Source of the DNA: Tsuneonella suprasediminis
GTDB lineage: Bacteria; Pseudomonadota; Alphaproteobacteria; Sphingomonadales; Sphingomonadaceae
Length of the DNA: 64,000 nt
Reading direction: 5' to 3'
Assembly: GCF_003605755.1 (NCBI RefSeq)
Contig: NZ_RAHJ01000011.1
Span: 62,001-126,000, forward strand
The position numbers and the translations under genes are program-made. Of the stretch, positions 21,482 to 31,409 are shown one piece after another. How positions within the stretch are numbered: the stretch's first letter is position 1; each line of letters opens with the position of its first letter. The notes under the pieces are model-generated. The model was not told the origin of the DNA, made no database searches, and was given only the letters and a program-made list of their open reading frames with translations.

Positions 21482-22228
21482 CTAATCAGCGATCCCGGCC
21501 AAGGCATCGCGCACCGGCGTAACCCACTCCTGCCGACAGATAAGAAGGTCAGGCATATAGGTATCACGCTGGTTATATAACAGCGGGCTGCCATCCAGCC
21601 GCGAACAATGCAAACCGTGTGCTGCCGCAACAGCCACCGGGGCGCAACTGTCCCACTCGTATTGCCCGCCGGAATGCAGGTATATGTCCGCCTCTCCGCG
21701 CACCACGGCCATTGCCTTCGCCCCTGCGGAACCCATCGGAATCAGTTCCGCACCAAGTTTTTCGGCAACGGCAACAGCTTCTGATGCAGGCCGCGTACGA
21801 CTGACCACCATTCTCGGTTTGGAGTGAACCGGGCCCATCGACTGCGGCTTGTCCGACCGACAAACAGTGCCACCATCAAGGCCAGGGAGCGCCACCGCCC
21901 CGACGGTGGCCACGCCATCGATAGCCAGGGCGACATGCACAGCCCAGTCGCTTCGCGCTTCGCCATATTCACGGGTGCCATCCACGGGGTCGACAATCCA
22001 GACCCGACGCGAGGAAAGACGCTCGTGATTGTCCTTCTCTTCTTCCGAAAGCAGACCATCTTCGGGCCGCGCATCCCGCAATGCGTGAACCAGAAACTGG
22101 TTGGCCGTTGCATCACCCGCGTTGCCAAGCGCCCTGCCGCTGAAAACGCCCGATGCGCGGATTTCCAGCAGGATTCGTCCGGCCACATCGGCAAGATGCG
22201 CGGCAAGTTCGCCATCGGACATAGTCAT
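21482..22228 (-). CDS. cysQ: 3'(2'),5'-bisphosphate nucleotidase CysQ
   Basis: Removes 3'-phosphoadenosine 5'-phosphate, the by-product of PAPS use, as AMP. 248 residues of the inositol-monophosphatase fold: the metal-binding LSEEEKDNHERL acidic loop, the signature VWIVDPVDGTREY, and the second signature WDSCAPVAVAAAHGL. It lies 16 bp downstream of cysNC on the same strand, consistent with PAP recycling next to sulfate activation. Two ATGs (22228 and 22222) are possible starts. Confidence 0.93.
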   Translation of the reverse strand: MTMSDGELAAHLADVAGRILLEIRASGVFSGRALGNAGDATANQFLVHALRDARPEDGLLSEEEKDNHERLSSRRVWIVDPVDGTREYGEARSDWAVHVALAIDGVATVGAVALPGLDGGTVCRSDKPQSMGPVHSKPRMVVSRTRPASEAVAVAEKLGAELIPMGSAGAKAMAVVRGEADIYLHSGGQYEWDSCAPVAVAAAHGLHCSRLDGSPLLYNQRDTYMPDLLICRQEWVTPVRDALAGIAD

Positions 22229-22244
22229 GATTGCACGCGTCCCT

Positions 22245-24164
22245 CTATTTCAACGGCATGAGTTTGCGAACGATATAGTCGGCTGCCTCGGTCGCAGCCA
22301 TTTCGGCAGTATTGACGCGTATTTCCGGATCGATCGGCGGCTCGTACGGGCTGTCGATACCGGTGAAGTTCTTCAACTCCCCGCTTCGGGCTTTCTTATA
22401 CAACCCTTTGACATCGCGTGCTTCTGCGACTTCCAGCGGGGTATCGACGTAAATCTCGATAAATTCGTCGTCGGGCAGCATTGCGCGCACCATCTGACGT
22501 TCGGCGCGGAAGGGGCTGATGAATGCCGTCAGCACAATCAGGCCCGCATCGACCATCAGCTTGGAGACTTCGCCCACGCGGCGAATATTCTCGATCCGGT
22601 CCGCTTCGGTAAAGCCCAGATCCTTGTTCAGGCCGTGCCGAACGTTGTCACCGTCAAGCAAGAAAGTGTGTCGGTTCATCAGGTTGAGCCGCTTTTCAAC
22701 CTCGTTCGCAATCGTGCTCTTGCCTGCGCCCGAAAGCCCGGTGAACCACAGCACTTTCGGCGTCTGGTTCTTGAGCCGGGCGTGAGCCTCTCGATCGATG
22801 TCGGTCGGCTGCCAGTGAACGTTCTGCGCGCGGCGCAAGCTGAAATTGATCATCCCCGCCGCAACCGTGGCGTTGGTCATCTTGTCGATCAGGATGAATC
22901 CGCCAAGTGTGCGATTATCGGTATAGGGCTCGAAGACGATCGGACGATCGGTGCTGAGTTCCGCCACACCGATTGCGTTCAGATCGAGCGTCTTGGCCGC
23001 CACATGCTCCATCGTGTTGACGTTCACCGCATATTTCGGCTGACGCACAGTCGCCGAAACGGTTTGCGTTCCGATCTTGAACCAATAGGCACGGCCGACG
23101 TGCATCGCGTCGTCATTAAGCCAGACAATCGTCACTTCGAACTGGTCTGCCACAGAGGGCGGGTTATCGGCAGGGACAATCACGTCGCCACGCGAACAGT
23201 CCACCTCATCGGAGAAGCACACCGTCACCGACTGCCCCGCTACCGCTTCGTCCAGCTCGCCATCCATAGTGACAATTTTGCTGACACTGCTGGTCTTACC
23301 TGAAGGCAACACGCGCACCGCATCGCCCGGCCTCACCACGCCTGTCGCTATCTGCCCGGAAAAGCCCCGAAAATCGAGATTGGGGCGGTTCACCCACTGA
23401 ACCGGCATACGGAACGGCTTACTGGCATCACGCGCCGAATTAACCTCAACCGTTTCAAGGTGATCGATCAGCGTCGGACCACTGTACCAGGGCATGTTAT
23501 CGGACAGGGTCGTGATATTATCGCCTTTGAACCCGGAAATCGGCATCGCGGCAAAGCTCTCGATACCGATGGATTTTGCGAACTCGCTGTATTCGGCAAC
23601 GATTTTGTCAAAGACATCCTGCGCGTAATCGACAAGGTCCATTTTGTTGACCGCCAGCACGATGTTCCGAATGCCGATCAGATGGCAAAGATAGCTATGG
23701 CGCCGGGTCTGAACCAGAACTCCTTTACGCGCATCGATCAGTATCACCGCCAGATCCGCGCTCGAAGCGCCTGTGACCATGTTGCGGGTATATTGTTCGT
23801 GACCGGGGCAATCAGCGACAATGAACTTACGCCTTTCAGTGTTGAAGAAACGATAGGCCACGTCGATCGTAATGCCCTGCTCCCGCTCGGCAGCCAGGCC
23901 ATCCACCAGCAGCGCAAAATCGATATCCTGCCCTTGCGTACCGACTTTCTTTGAATCGGCTTGCAAAGCGCTCAACTGATCTTCGAAGATCATCTTCGAA
24001 TCGTAAAGCAGACGACCGATCAGCGTCGATTTGCCATCATCCACCGATCCGCAGGTGATGAAGCGCAGCATCGTCTTGTGCTGATGCGTGTCCAGATATG
24101 TATCGATATCTTCGGCAATGAGCCTGTCGGTTACATAAACGGAGTCGTTCTGTGTCTCAGGCAT
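22245..24164 (-). CDS. cysNC: bifunctional sulfate adenylyltransferase subunit 1 / APS kinase
   Basis: Fusion of CysN (GTPase subunit of ATP sulfurylase) and CysC (APS kinase), 639 residues. CysN part, about residues 1-440: [19 protein letters not shown] (P-loop), [18 protein letters not shown] (G3), NKMDLVDY (G4). CysC part, about 445-639: [20 protein letters not shown] (P-loop) and [15 protein letters not shown]. Together with CysD it turns sulfate into PAPS in the cytosol. One base separates it from cysD. The fusion is common in alphaproteobacteria. Confidence 0.97.
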   Translation of the reverse strand: MPETQNDSVYVTDRLIAEDIDTYLDTHQHKTMLRFITCGSVDDGKSTLIGRLLYDSKMIFEDQLSALQADSKKVGTQGQDIDFALLVDGLAAEREQGITIDVAYRFFNTERRKFIVADCPGHEQYTRNMVTGASSADLAVILIDARKGVLVQTRRHSYLCHLIGIRNIVLAVNKMDLVDYAQDVFDKIVAEYSEFAKSIGIESFAAMPISGFKGDNITTLSDNMPWYSGPTLIDHLETVEVNSARDASKPFRMPVQWVNRPNLDFRGFSGQIATGVVRPGDAVRVLPSGKTSSVSKIVTMDGELDEAVAGQSVTVCFSDEVDCSRGDVIVPADNPPSVADQFEVTIVWLNDDAMHVGRAYWFKIGTQTVSATVRQPKYAVNVNTMEHVAAKTLDLNAIGVAELSTDRPIVFEPYTDNRTLGGFILIDKMTNATVAAGMINFSLRRAQNVHWQPTDIDREAHARLKNQTPKVLWFTGLSGAGKSTIANEVEKRLNLMNRHTFLLDGDNVRHGLNKDLGFTEADRIENIRRVGEVSKLMVDAGLIVLTAFISPFRAERQMVRAMLPDDEFIEIYVDTPLEVAEARDVKGLYKKARSGELKNFTGIDSPYEPPIDPEIRVNTAEMAATEAADYIVRKLMPLK

Positions 24165-24165
24165 G

Positions 24166-25071
24166 TCAGAAATACCCCTGCTGCTTTTTCACTTCCATGC
24201 CTGCACCGCCGGCATCCTTGTCGATGGCGCGGCCCTGCCGTTCCGAAGTCGTGGTTAAAAGGGTTTCCTGAATGACTTCGGGCAAAGTCTTCGCGGTGCT
24301 CTCCACCGCGCCGGTCAGCGGGTAACAGCCGAGCGTCCGAAACCGGATCGACCGTTCGACCGGCACTTCACCGGGCTGCAACGGGAAACGATCGTCATCG
24401 ACCATCAGCAACATGCCATCGCGTTCCACGGTCGGGCGCTTTGCCGCGAAATAGAGCGGAACGATCGGAATGTCGTTCAGGTGGATATATTGCCACACGT
24501 CCAGCTCGGTCCAGTTCGAGATTGGGAAGACGCGGATGCTTTCGCCTTTATGTTTGCGCGCATTATACAAATTCCACAGCTCGGGTCGCTGGTTCTTCGG
24601 GTCCCACCCGTGGCTGGCGGTGCGGAATGAGAATATGCGTTCTTTCGCCCTGCTCTTTTCCTCATCGCGGCGGGCACCGCCAAATGCCGCATCGAAATTC
24701 CACTTGTCCAGCGCCTGCTTCAGCCCTTCCGTCTTCCACATATCGGTGTGCAGCGAACCGTGATCGAACGGGTTGATCTCGCGCTCGACTGCTTCGGGGT
24801 TTTGATAGACCAGCAGCTCCATGCCGCTTTCCTGCGCCATGCGATCGCGCAGTTCATACATCGCCTGAAACTTCCACGTCGTGTCGACATGCAACAGAGG
24901 GAACGGCGGCGGTGACGGGAAAAATGCCTTGCGCGCGATATGCAGCATGACAGCGCTATCTTTGCCGACGCTGTACAGCATGACCGGGTTTTCGGCCTCT
25001 GCCGCGACTTCGCGAATGATATGGATCGCCTCCGCCTCAAGCCGTTCGAGGTGGGTCAATGTGCGGGTCAT
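24166..25071 (-). CDS. cysD: sulfate adenylyltransferase subunit 2
   Basis: Catalytic half of ATP sulfurylase (sulfate + ATP to APS). 301 residues: [20 protein letters not shown] at the start, the PP-loop [20 protein letters not shown], and [19 protein letters not shown]. Start is ATG 25069-25071 with GGAAAGAG upstream; an in-frame ATG at 25107 lacks a ribosome-binding site. First gene of a cysD-cysNC-cysQ operon. Confidence 0.96.
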   Translation of the reverse strand: MTRTLTHLERLEAEAIHIIREVAAEAENPVMLYSVGKDSAVMLHIARKAFFPSPPPFPLLHVDTTWKFQAMYELRDRMAQESGMELLVYQNPEAVEREINPFDHGSLHTDMWKTEGLKQALDKWNFDAAFGGARRDEEKSRAKERIFSFRTASHGWDPKNQRPELWNLYNARKHKGESIRVFPISNWTELDVWQYIHLNDIPIVPLYFAAKRPTVERDGMLLMVDDDRFPLQPGEVPVERSIRFRTLGCYPLTGAVESTAKTLPEVIQETLLTTTSERQGRAIDKDAGGAGMEVKKQQGYF

Positions 25072-25141
25072 GGGATAGTGCTCTTTCCAGCGGTCAATAG
25101 TCTGCATCTACGAATGTGCGTGATCGCGCTGGACATTTAAC

Positions 25142-25155
25142 CTCCCATTTGGGAG
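25142..25155. promoter_or_regulatory. perfect palindrome overlapping the luxR-type gene's ribosome-binding site
   Basis: CTCCCATTTGGGAG is a perfect inverted repeat. Its right arm GGGAG is the probable ribosome-binding site of the regulator gene, nine bases before its ATG. It may be a protein operator in the cysD-regulator divergent region, or an RNA stem that masks the site. Neither is proven. Confidence 0.4.
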
Positions 25156-25164
25156 CATCCTGTG

Positions 25165-26271
25165 ATGTTTGTGATTCAGGAGGAAACCGATCTGCTGTCT
25201 GCGGCCTTCGATGGCCCTTTCGAGCAACCAATGTGGCAGACCTTTCTGGAGCGGCTCCGCGTGCGGACACGTGCAGATAGTGCCAGCATTACGTTTCGCC
25301 CGCCCAACCGGTCGCGCAACGCCACTATTCACCTCTTCGCCGGGCGCGCGATGCCGCGTGAACTCGCGCAGATGTACGAGCGCGATGTTTGGGAGCGCGA
25401 CCCCCTTCCCTATTTCGATCTGCGCGAAGAACGGGTCTATTCCTTGTCCGAACTGCTGCTGCCCGGCGACCCGGTTCATGACGCCTTTCGCCGTGACATG
25501 ATGATCCCCAACAAAGTGAACGCCATGCGGCTGATGCGTATCACCGAGCCAGGCGGAGTCAGCGCATGGATATCTATCAATCGGGAAACCAATGACTTCA
25601 CCCCGGCCGACGGAGCGCTGCTGAGCCGGATCGGGCCGCATTTTCGGCGGGCATTGCGCTGCTATGCCGAAATCGAACGGCAGAAGGCCAGCGCGCGGAT
25701 CGCCGACAATGTCATGGCCAGACTCAATTTCGGGTGGATCCGCCTCGATGCCAATGGCGTAGTGATGGAAGAAAGTCAGGAGGCAGCGAAGCTGATGCAA
25801 TACGGTGTCGGGCTGCGCCGCACCCGCAGCGGTCGCCTGATCGCAGACGATCCCCTGATTGATCGCAAGCTATCTCGGGCGATGCGCGCTATTGTGAAAG
25901 AAGCCAACCCGCGCCCTCATGCCATCAATGTTTCCATGGACCCGTGGGTCAATCTGCTGATAGTTCCCGCCGCGCCGGACCCGCAATCACCCACTGCCAG
26001 CGGTGCCGCGGTGGCCTATATTCAAGGTGACAACCGCAGCCGATCCGACAGGCATGAACAAATCGCCGAATTGTTCGGCCTGCTTCCCAGCGAGGCGCGG
26101 CTCGCGCTGGCGCTGTCCAATGGCCAGTCGATTGCCGAGGCTGCCCAAAGCCTTGGGATCACTGTTGAAACAGCGAGAAACTACTCCAAGAAGATCTACG
26201 CCAAGATGGGTGCGCGCGGCCAATCCGATCTGATCCGCTTTATCCTGACCAGTGTTCTGGCTTTAAGCTAG
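25165..26271 (+). CDS. LuxR-type helix-turn-helix transcriptional regulator
   Basis: 368 residues. The C-terminal ~65 residues form a LuxR/GerE helix-turn-helix: LLPSEARLALALSNGQSIAE, AAQSLGITVETARNYSKKIY, AKMGARGQSDLIRFIL. The N-terminal ~170 residues look like an uncharacterised sensor region (TFLERLRVRTRADSASITFR); it has no recognisable autoinducer domain or receiver. The protein is soluble, with no membrane segment. Start is ATG 25165 with GGGAG upstream; a GTG one codon earlier is possible. It is divergent from cysD; control of sulfate assimilation is only a guess. Confidence 0.85.
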   Translation: MFVIQEETDLLSAAFDGPFEQPMWQTFLERLRVRTRADSASITFRPPNRSRNATIHLFAGRAMPRELAQMYERDVWERDPLPYFDLREERVYSLSELLLPGDPVHDAFRRDMMIPNKVNAMRLMRITEPGGVSAWISINRETNDFTPADGALLSRIGPHFRRALRCYAEIERQKASARIADNVMARLNFGWIRLDANGVVMEESQEAAKLMQYGVGLRRTRSGRLIADDPLIDRKLSRAMRAIVKEANPRPHAINVSMDPWVNLLIVPAAPDPQSPTASGAAVAYIQGDNRSRSDRHEQIAELFGLLPSEARLALALSNGQSIAEAAQSLGITVETARNYSKKIYAKMGARGQSDLIRFILTSVLALS

Positions 26272-26283
26272 CGCACCAGCCTG

Positions 26284-29200
26284 TCAGGCAAAGCGGGTGA
26301 TTTTTACAGCCTCTTCGCGGATATGCAGCGCCCGTTCCGCCACAGTCCAGCTTCGGAGCCCTTCTTCAAACTGAGATGCACATTCGCCCAGCTCGGGCTC
26401 ACCAAACATGCCAGCCGTTCCCGCCAGTTTGTGGAGTATTATGATCATCTCCTCCACGTCTTTGTCGGAGTAGTCATCCAGCTTCGTGAAAGCTTCGATC
26501 TGTTCGAAGGCCTCCTGCCTGCGTTGCTGGTAACGGGCTTCGATCAGGTGGTCATTCGTTGATTTCTGCGCGACGTTCACTGTATTGCTTCGCGCGCCCG
26601 GCTTGATCCATTTGGAAAGTATCTGTTCCAATGCATTCTTTGCAATTGGCTTCGCCAGATGATCCTGCATTCCAGCCTGCAAACATGCTTCGATATCATC
26701 GGCATATGCATTCGCCGTCAGAGCGACGATCGGCAATTCATCCGACCCAATTCCACGGGCGCGGATCATGCGCGTTGCCTGATAACCGTCAACAAATGGC
26801 ATTTGCAGGTCCATCAGCACCAGATCGAAGTGGCGGCCACCTGAAGCGCGCGAGGCATCAATGCGCGCGATCGCTTCGGCACCGTCCGTCGCCAATTCCA
26901 TCGAACAGCCCATCCGCTCCAGAAGAGTAGTGATGAGCATTTGGTTCACGTCATGATCTTCGACTAGAAGCACGTGACCCTGCATCGAATTCACGCCTGC
27001 ATCTGCGTCTGCTCCTACCACTTCCTCGCTCGTTGAAGGAGCCGGTGCTTCTGCTGCGACTGTTGGTAAGTGCACAATGAAAGTGCTTCCTTTGCCAGGC
27101 TCGCTGTCGAGCGACATAGTGCCCCCCATCAGCTCGGCAAGCTGTCGACTAATAGTGAGCCCAAGACCAGTCCCGCCGAAGCGACGCACAGTTGTGTCGT
27201 CAGCTTGTTCGAAAGGATGGAACACCGCCTCCTGCCGTTCGTAAGGGATGCCGATTCCCGTATCCTCAACCGCGATTTCAACCGAAAGCTGGGAGTTATC
27301 GGCTGTTCGCGCTGTTGCACGCACACAAACTCCCCCTGTTTCAGTGAACTTCAGGGCGTTTCCAATCAGATTGAGAAGCACCTGCCGTATCCGCAAGCCG
27401 TCGCCGGCAATGCGAGAAGGGATAGACGGGTCAAGCTCCAGATCGAGAGTCAGTCCTTTTTGCGCCGCGTTAGGCGACATCAGTTTGACGCAGCTTTTTA
27501 GTATGTGGCGCAGATCGACCGGCTCGCAGGCGATAACCATCTGACCTGCCTCAACTTTGGATATGTCGAGAATGTCGTTGAGCAACCGCATCATCGCACG
27601 GCCAGAGTCCGCTATCAACTGCGCCTGCTTTTGCTGCTCCTCATCCAGATTGCTCTCAAGCAAAAGATCGGCAAACCCCAGCACACCATTCATCGGCGTA
27701 CGGATTTCGTGGCTCATGTTCGCCAGAAAACTGGCTTTGGCTATCGCTGCCTGCTCTGCATGAAGCTTTGCCCTGACAAGTTCTGCCTCAAGCTTCTTAC
27801 GCTCTGTTATATCGAGATTGACCCCGATGAACCCAACGATATTTCCTGTGTCATCACACTCAGGTGCAGCAATTGCCACAACCCAGCACACCGCACCGTC
27901 TGGCCGAACAAACCGGAATTCTCCTCGGTAACTTGTCTTTTTTGCAACCGCCTGTGCCCATTCATTCCAAATTCGCTGGCGATCTTCTGTGTGGAGAGCC
28001 GCAGCCCAACCGGTGCCCTGAGCGGCCTCTTCCGTCAGACCACTCAGCGCGAGCCAGGCAATATTGCAATAGGTCAGCGCTCCATCCGGATCGGTTCGGA
28101 ATATTCCCGCCGGTGAAAGATTTGTCAGATCCTCAAAAACCCGATTGGCTGCGGCGAGCGCTTCCGTCGCTTTCAGTTCCGCCGTCACATCGTTGATGAC
28201 ACCGATGAAGCCGCACGGATTGCCATCCGCGTCGAATTCCGCAGCGCTCACGTTCGTAGCTCTGACAATCGTACCGTCGGGTCGCCGGAAATCGATCTGG
28301 CGTTTGCGGGTCATGCCCGGATAGGAAATCCCCTCCCATCCGGGTTTGAATAACGAGCTGGCACGATCTGCCAGAGCGGCTTTCCATCCCTCGCCCAGTG
28401 CATCCGATGGCGAAAGACCCGTAATCTCCGCCCATTCCGCATTCACATAAGTGACCATTCCATTGGAATCGGCGCGGTAAATGCCCAGCGGTGCCGCTTC
28501 CGCCAGATTGCGGAAACGCGCTTCACTTTCCTTGAGTGAGTTTTGCGCCTTACGTTGTTCGGTGACGTCGCGAATATTGCCAATTGCGCCTGTGAAATCA
28601 CCAGCCTCATCACGCGATGCGCGCACACTCACTTCGATATCGCGCAATTCGCCATCGGCACGATAGAAACGCTGCCTGAGAAGGCACTCGTCAATCTCGC
28701 CGCTCACGATCTTGGGATAGAATTCAGCCGCCTCCAGCTTGTCATCAGGGTACAGCAGCTTGGTTGTGTGCCAGCCCAGACTGTCCTTCACACGATACCC
28801 GGTTATCGTTTCCCATGCGGGGTTGAGAAAGGTCCAGCATCCTGTCGCATCGATCCGAAAAATGATCTCCCGCATATTTTCGAGCATGGATTTCATATTG
28901 TCGCGGTGCGATGCGAGCGCCCGCTCCACCCGTTTCTTGCCTGCCAGCATGGCTGCAACAGGAAGGCCCATCGCAAAAATGGTAGCCAGAAATACCTGCA
29001 ATGCCAGAAGCTTAGCTGCAATGCCCCCTTGAACCAACTGAATCGGCCCATGGCCAAGCGCCGTGGCTAAGGATGCGACAATCGCAATCTTGGCAACCGA
29101 AATTGCCGTTCCAAATGTCCCGAGCCGAAAGGCGTGCATCATAACGACCGGAGCGACCAGAAACAGGAACGGATAAGTGGTTTGCCAAAAAACGAGGACA

Positions 29201-29820
29201 GTCGTCGTCGTTCCAACAGCAACTATCCAGATCCATTCGGCAATCGTCCCCAGTGAAGGGCGCCGACGCCGCCTGAACGTATCGCATACAGTCATTAGCG
29301 AAGGACCGACGATTATCATCCCCAGCCCGTCGGTCAGTGACCACGACCACCAAAACGATAGCAATTCGTGTAAACTGGCAGGCCGAAGGATGATCGCGGC
29401 CAGCATACCCGAGACAATCGGCGCCAGAACCCCGGCAACGCCCACGAAAGCGATCAGGTCTTTCAGATCGGACATGTCGGGGCGGGCGCGTCCAAGGCGG
29501 ATCATGCCAATCCACGCGACGAAGACTTCTACAATGTTTACAAGGCTCAGCCCCGATGCTCTCAGAATATCGTCGCCCGCAAAAAGGTTGGCGGTACAGT
29601 TGGCCAGAAATGCGAGAGGAAAATATACAAGATCGCCTTTCCCGCCTCCACGCAGCAGCACGGCAAGAAGCATCGCGTTCGGCAACCAGACGGCGGCAAT
29701 GCGCCCCTCGCCGCGGGTAAAAACCACATTGGACCAGGCAAGCAACCCAAACAGGATCGTCACGACTGCGATCTGTGCTGCCCGTCGCTCCCATTTATCC
29801 GGCATGTGGTGTTCCTTCAT
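26284..29820 (-). CDS. MASE1-PAS hybrid sensor histidine kinase with receiver and HPt domains
   Basis: Large membrane phosphorelay protein of 1178 residues. Order: MASE1-type membrane sensor with several helices (about 10-300), three PAS domains with PAC segments (about 310-690, e.g. IFRIDATGCWTFLNPAWETI), HisKA (ANMSHEIRTPMNGVLGFADL), ATPase (NLIGNALKFTETGG, VEDTGIGIP, GGTGLGLTIS), receiver (FDLVLMDLQMPFVDGYQATR) and C-terminal HPt (ILHKLAGTAGMFGEPELGE). All phospho-accepting residues are visible. Its start overlaps the glycosyltransferase stop by 4 bp (ATGA); an ATG five codons later has an AAGGA site and is an alternative. Last gene of the cluster whose first gene is a lone receiver. Confidence 0.93.
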   Translation of the reverse strand: MKEHHMPDKWERRAAQIAVVTILFGLLAWSNVVFTRGEGRIAAVWLPNAMLLAVLLRGGGKGDLVYFPLAFLANCTANLFAGDDILRASGLSLVNIVEVFVAWIGMIRLGRARPDMSDLKDLIAFVGVAGVLAPIVSGMLAAIILRPASLHELLSFWWSWSLTDGLGMIIVGPSLMTVCDTFRRRRRPSLGTIAEWIWIVAVGTTTTVLVFWQTTYPFLFLVAPVVMMHAFRLGTFGTAISVAKIAIVASLATALGHGPIQLVQGGIAAKLLALQVFLATIFAMGLPVAAMLAGKKRVERALASHRDNMKSMLENMREIIFRIDATGCWTFLNPAWETITGYRVKDSLGWHTTKLLYPDDKLEAAEFYPKIVSGEIDECLLRQRFYRADGELRDIEVSVRASRDEAGDFTGAIGNIRDVTEQRKAQNSLKESEARFRNLAEAAPLGIYRADSNGMVTYVNAEWAEITGLSPSDALGEGWKAALADRASSLFKPGWEGISYPGMTRKRQIDFRRPDGTIVRATNVSAAEFDADGNPCGFIGVINDVTAELKATEALAAANRVFEDLTNLSPAGIFRTDPDGALTYCNIAWLALSGLTEEAAQGTGWAAALHTEDRQRIWNEWAQAVAKKTSYRGEFRFVRPDGAVCWVVAIAAPECDDTGNIVGFIGVNLDITERKKLEAELVRAKLHAEQAAIAKASFLANMSHEIRTPMNGVLGFADLLLESNLDEEQQKQAQLIADSGRAMMRLLNDILDISKVEAGQMVIACEPVDLRHILKSCVKLMSPNAAQKGLTLDLELDPSIPSRIAGDGLRIRQVLLNLIGNALKFTETGGVCVRATARTADNSQLSVEIAVEDTGIGIPYERQEAVFHPFEQADDTTVRRFGGTGLGLTISRQLAELMGGTMSLDSEPGKGSTFIVHLPTVAAEAPAPSTSEEVVGADADAGVNSMQGHVLLVEDHDVNQMLITTLLERMGCSMELATDGAEAIARIDASRASGGRHFDLVLMDLQMPFVDGYQATRMIRARGIGSDELPIVALTANAYADDIEACLQAGMQDHLAKPIAKNALEQILSKWIKPGARSNTVNVAQKSTNDHLIEARYQQRRQEAFEQIEAFTKLDDYSDKDVEEMIIILHKLAGTAGMFGEPELGECASQFEEGLRSWTVAERALHIREEAVKITRFA

Positions 29821-31409
29821 CCGCCTGTCTCCGCACGGCTGGGGGCGGAACTACGTGCTACAGTATCAGGTCCATCTTCGGAATCGGTATTAATATCAGC
29901 CTCTTCCACAAATTTGAACGGGACGGGAGCACCCTCGCGACGATCTGCCGCGATTGGCAATACGGTTTTGTCAGTGGGATTGCTGCGATCGAACCCTACG
30001 CGGGGAACTGCGGCCCAGCTGTTGTCCTTTTTCAGGTAACGCCACATTCCCTGCAGACGGAACCACAGATTGATCTGCCGATAGCCGAAATTTTCCATCA
30101 GAGCAGCGAGCGCAATCCTGGCCAGATCCCGCGCGTTCGGAGTACGCCGCAGCTGCTTTTCCTCCAGCGCCAGCGTCGCGATGCTGATAGCGGTCCCGAA
30201 TACAAAGCTGAGGCTGAGGAATGCCAGCGCCAGCTCAGGCGAAAGGATACCAAGGAAGAAGCAGATGGGAATTACCAGATAACCGGCCAGTTCCATCGGC
30301 GGCCCCAGCAAATCCTCCAGCACCAGCAAAGGCATTGCCACCATGCCAATACGGCCATAGCGCGGATTGCATAGCATACGCCGGTGGAAAGCCAGCGTCT
30401 CCAATGCACCCTGCTCCCACCGCGCCCGTTGATTCCGCAAACCGGGAAGAGTTTCTGGCGCTTCTGTCCAGCATACTACTTCAGGCACAAATTCAATGCG
30501 ATAAGGGCGCTTCTGCTCGCGCATATGGCGATGAATTCGCATCACCAGCTCGAAATCCTCACCAACCGTATCGTGACGGTATCCGCCGATCTCGACCACT
30601 ACGGATCGCTTGAATATCCCGAACGCCCCCGAAATCAGCGTCAACATGCCCAGTTCCGCATTGGCAACGCGGGCGGTCAGAAACGCCCGCATATATTCGA
30701 CCACCTGAAAGCGCGGCAGCCACTTTCGCGACAGTCCGATTGCTTCGATGTGCCCCCCGCGAATGGCGCTGCCATTGACCACCCGGATCGCGCCGCCAAC
30801 AGCCACCAGCCGTCCGTCATCGTTCATAAAAGGCTCGGTCGAGCGCAGGAGCCCGTCGGATTCAATGATGGAATCGGCATCGATCACGCACACCAGCGGC
30901 ATTTGAGCAAAGCCAATACCGGCATTGGCGGCGTCGGCCTTGCGCCCGTTCTCCTTATCGACCAGCAACAGATTGGGGTGCGTCGCCGAAGCATACACAC
31001 CCAGAATCCGCGTGTTTTGCAGCGCCACGAGTTGCTGCCGATCGGTTGGCACCATCTGGTAGGCATCGATCATGGTTGCGAGCGTTGAATCGCTGGACCC
31101 GTCGTTGACGACGATGACTTCATGGCTCGGATATTGCAGCGCCAGTAAGGCACGAACGCTGTCGACGATCGATAGTTCTTCGTTGAACGCAGGCGCGATC
31201 ACGGAGACTGGCGGCGCCAAATCTTCATATTTCGACCACAGATCGGTGGAACGCGGTGCCGGTTTTATACGCCGCGCGAAAGCCCATGTGGCAGCGAGCA
31301 ATTGCACGACCGACACGGCATTGCGGGCGAGTACGACCAGCAGGCTGAACCACGCAATGCCGATCAGAATATGTCCCCAAAAGGTATTGGCTGCGACAAA
31401 TTCTGTCAC
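29817..31409 (-). CDS. membrane family-2 glycosyltransferase (processive, cellulose/PNAG-synthase-like)
   Basis: 530 residues. One N-terminal membrane helix (HILIGIAWFSLLVVLARNAV), then the GT2 catalytic domain: VSVIAPAFNEELSIVDSVRA, VVNDGSSDST, CVIDADSI (metal-binding DxD), TVGEDFELVMRIHR (catalytic base) and QRARWEQGALETL (QxxRW, a mark of processive synthases). Three or four C-terminal helices follow. No PilZ domain is present, so direct c-di-GMP control as in BcsA is not indicated. Start is the GTG at 31407-31409 in a GTGA overlap with the upstream HEAT gene. Probably makes a polysaccharide at the inner membrane; the sugar is unknown. Confidence 0.9.
   Translation of the reverse strand: MTEFVAANTFWGHILIGIAWFSLLVVLARNAVSVVQLLAATWAFARRIKPAPRSTDLWSKYEDLAPPVSVIAPAFNEELSIVDSVRALLALQYPSHEVIVVNDGSSDSTLATMIDAYQMVPTDRQQLVALQNTRILGVYASATHPNLLLVDKENGRKADAANAGIGFAQMPLVCVIDADSIIESDGLLRSTEPFMNDDGRLVAVGGAIRVVNGSAIRGGHIEAIGLSRKWLPRFQVVEYMRAFLTARVANAELGMLTLISGAFGIFKRSVVVEIGGYRHDTVGEDFELVMRIHRHMREQKRPYRIEFVPEVVCWTEAPETLPGLRNQRARWEQGALETLAFHRRMLCNPRYGRIGMVAMPLLVLEDLLGPPMELAGYLVIPICFFLGILSPELALAFLSLSFVFGTAISIATLALEEKQLRRTPNARDLARIALAALMENFGYRQINLWFRLQGMWRYLKKDNSWAAVPRVGFDRSNPTDKTVLPIAADRREGAPVPFKFVEEADINTDSEDGPDTVARSSAPSRAETGG

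Noticed and set aside
29817-31409. Calling the GT2 enzyme cellulose synthase BcsA
   Set aside because: No PilZ domain, no bcsB/bcsZ/bcsC neighbours, and the HEAT partner is foreign to cellulose operons.
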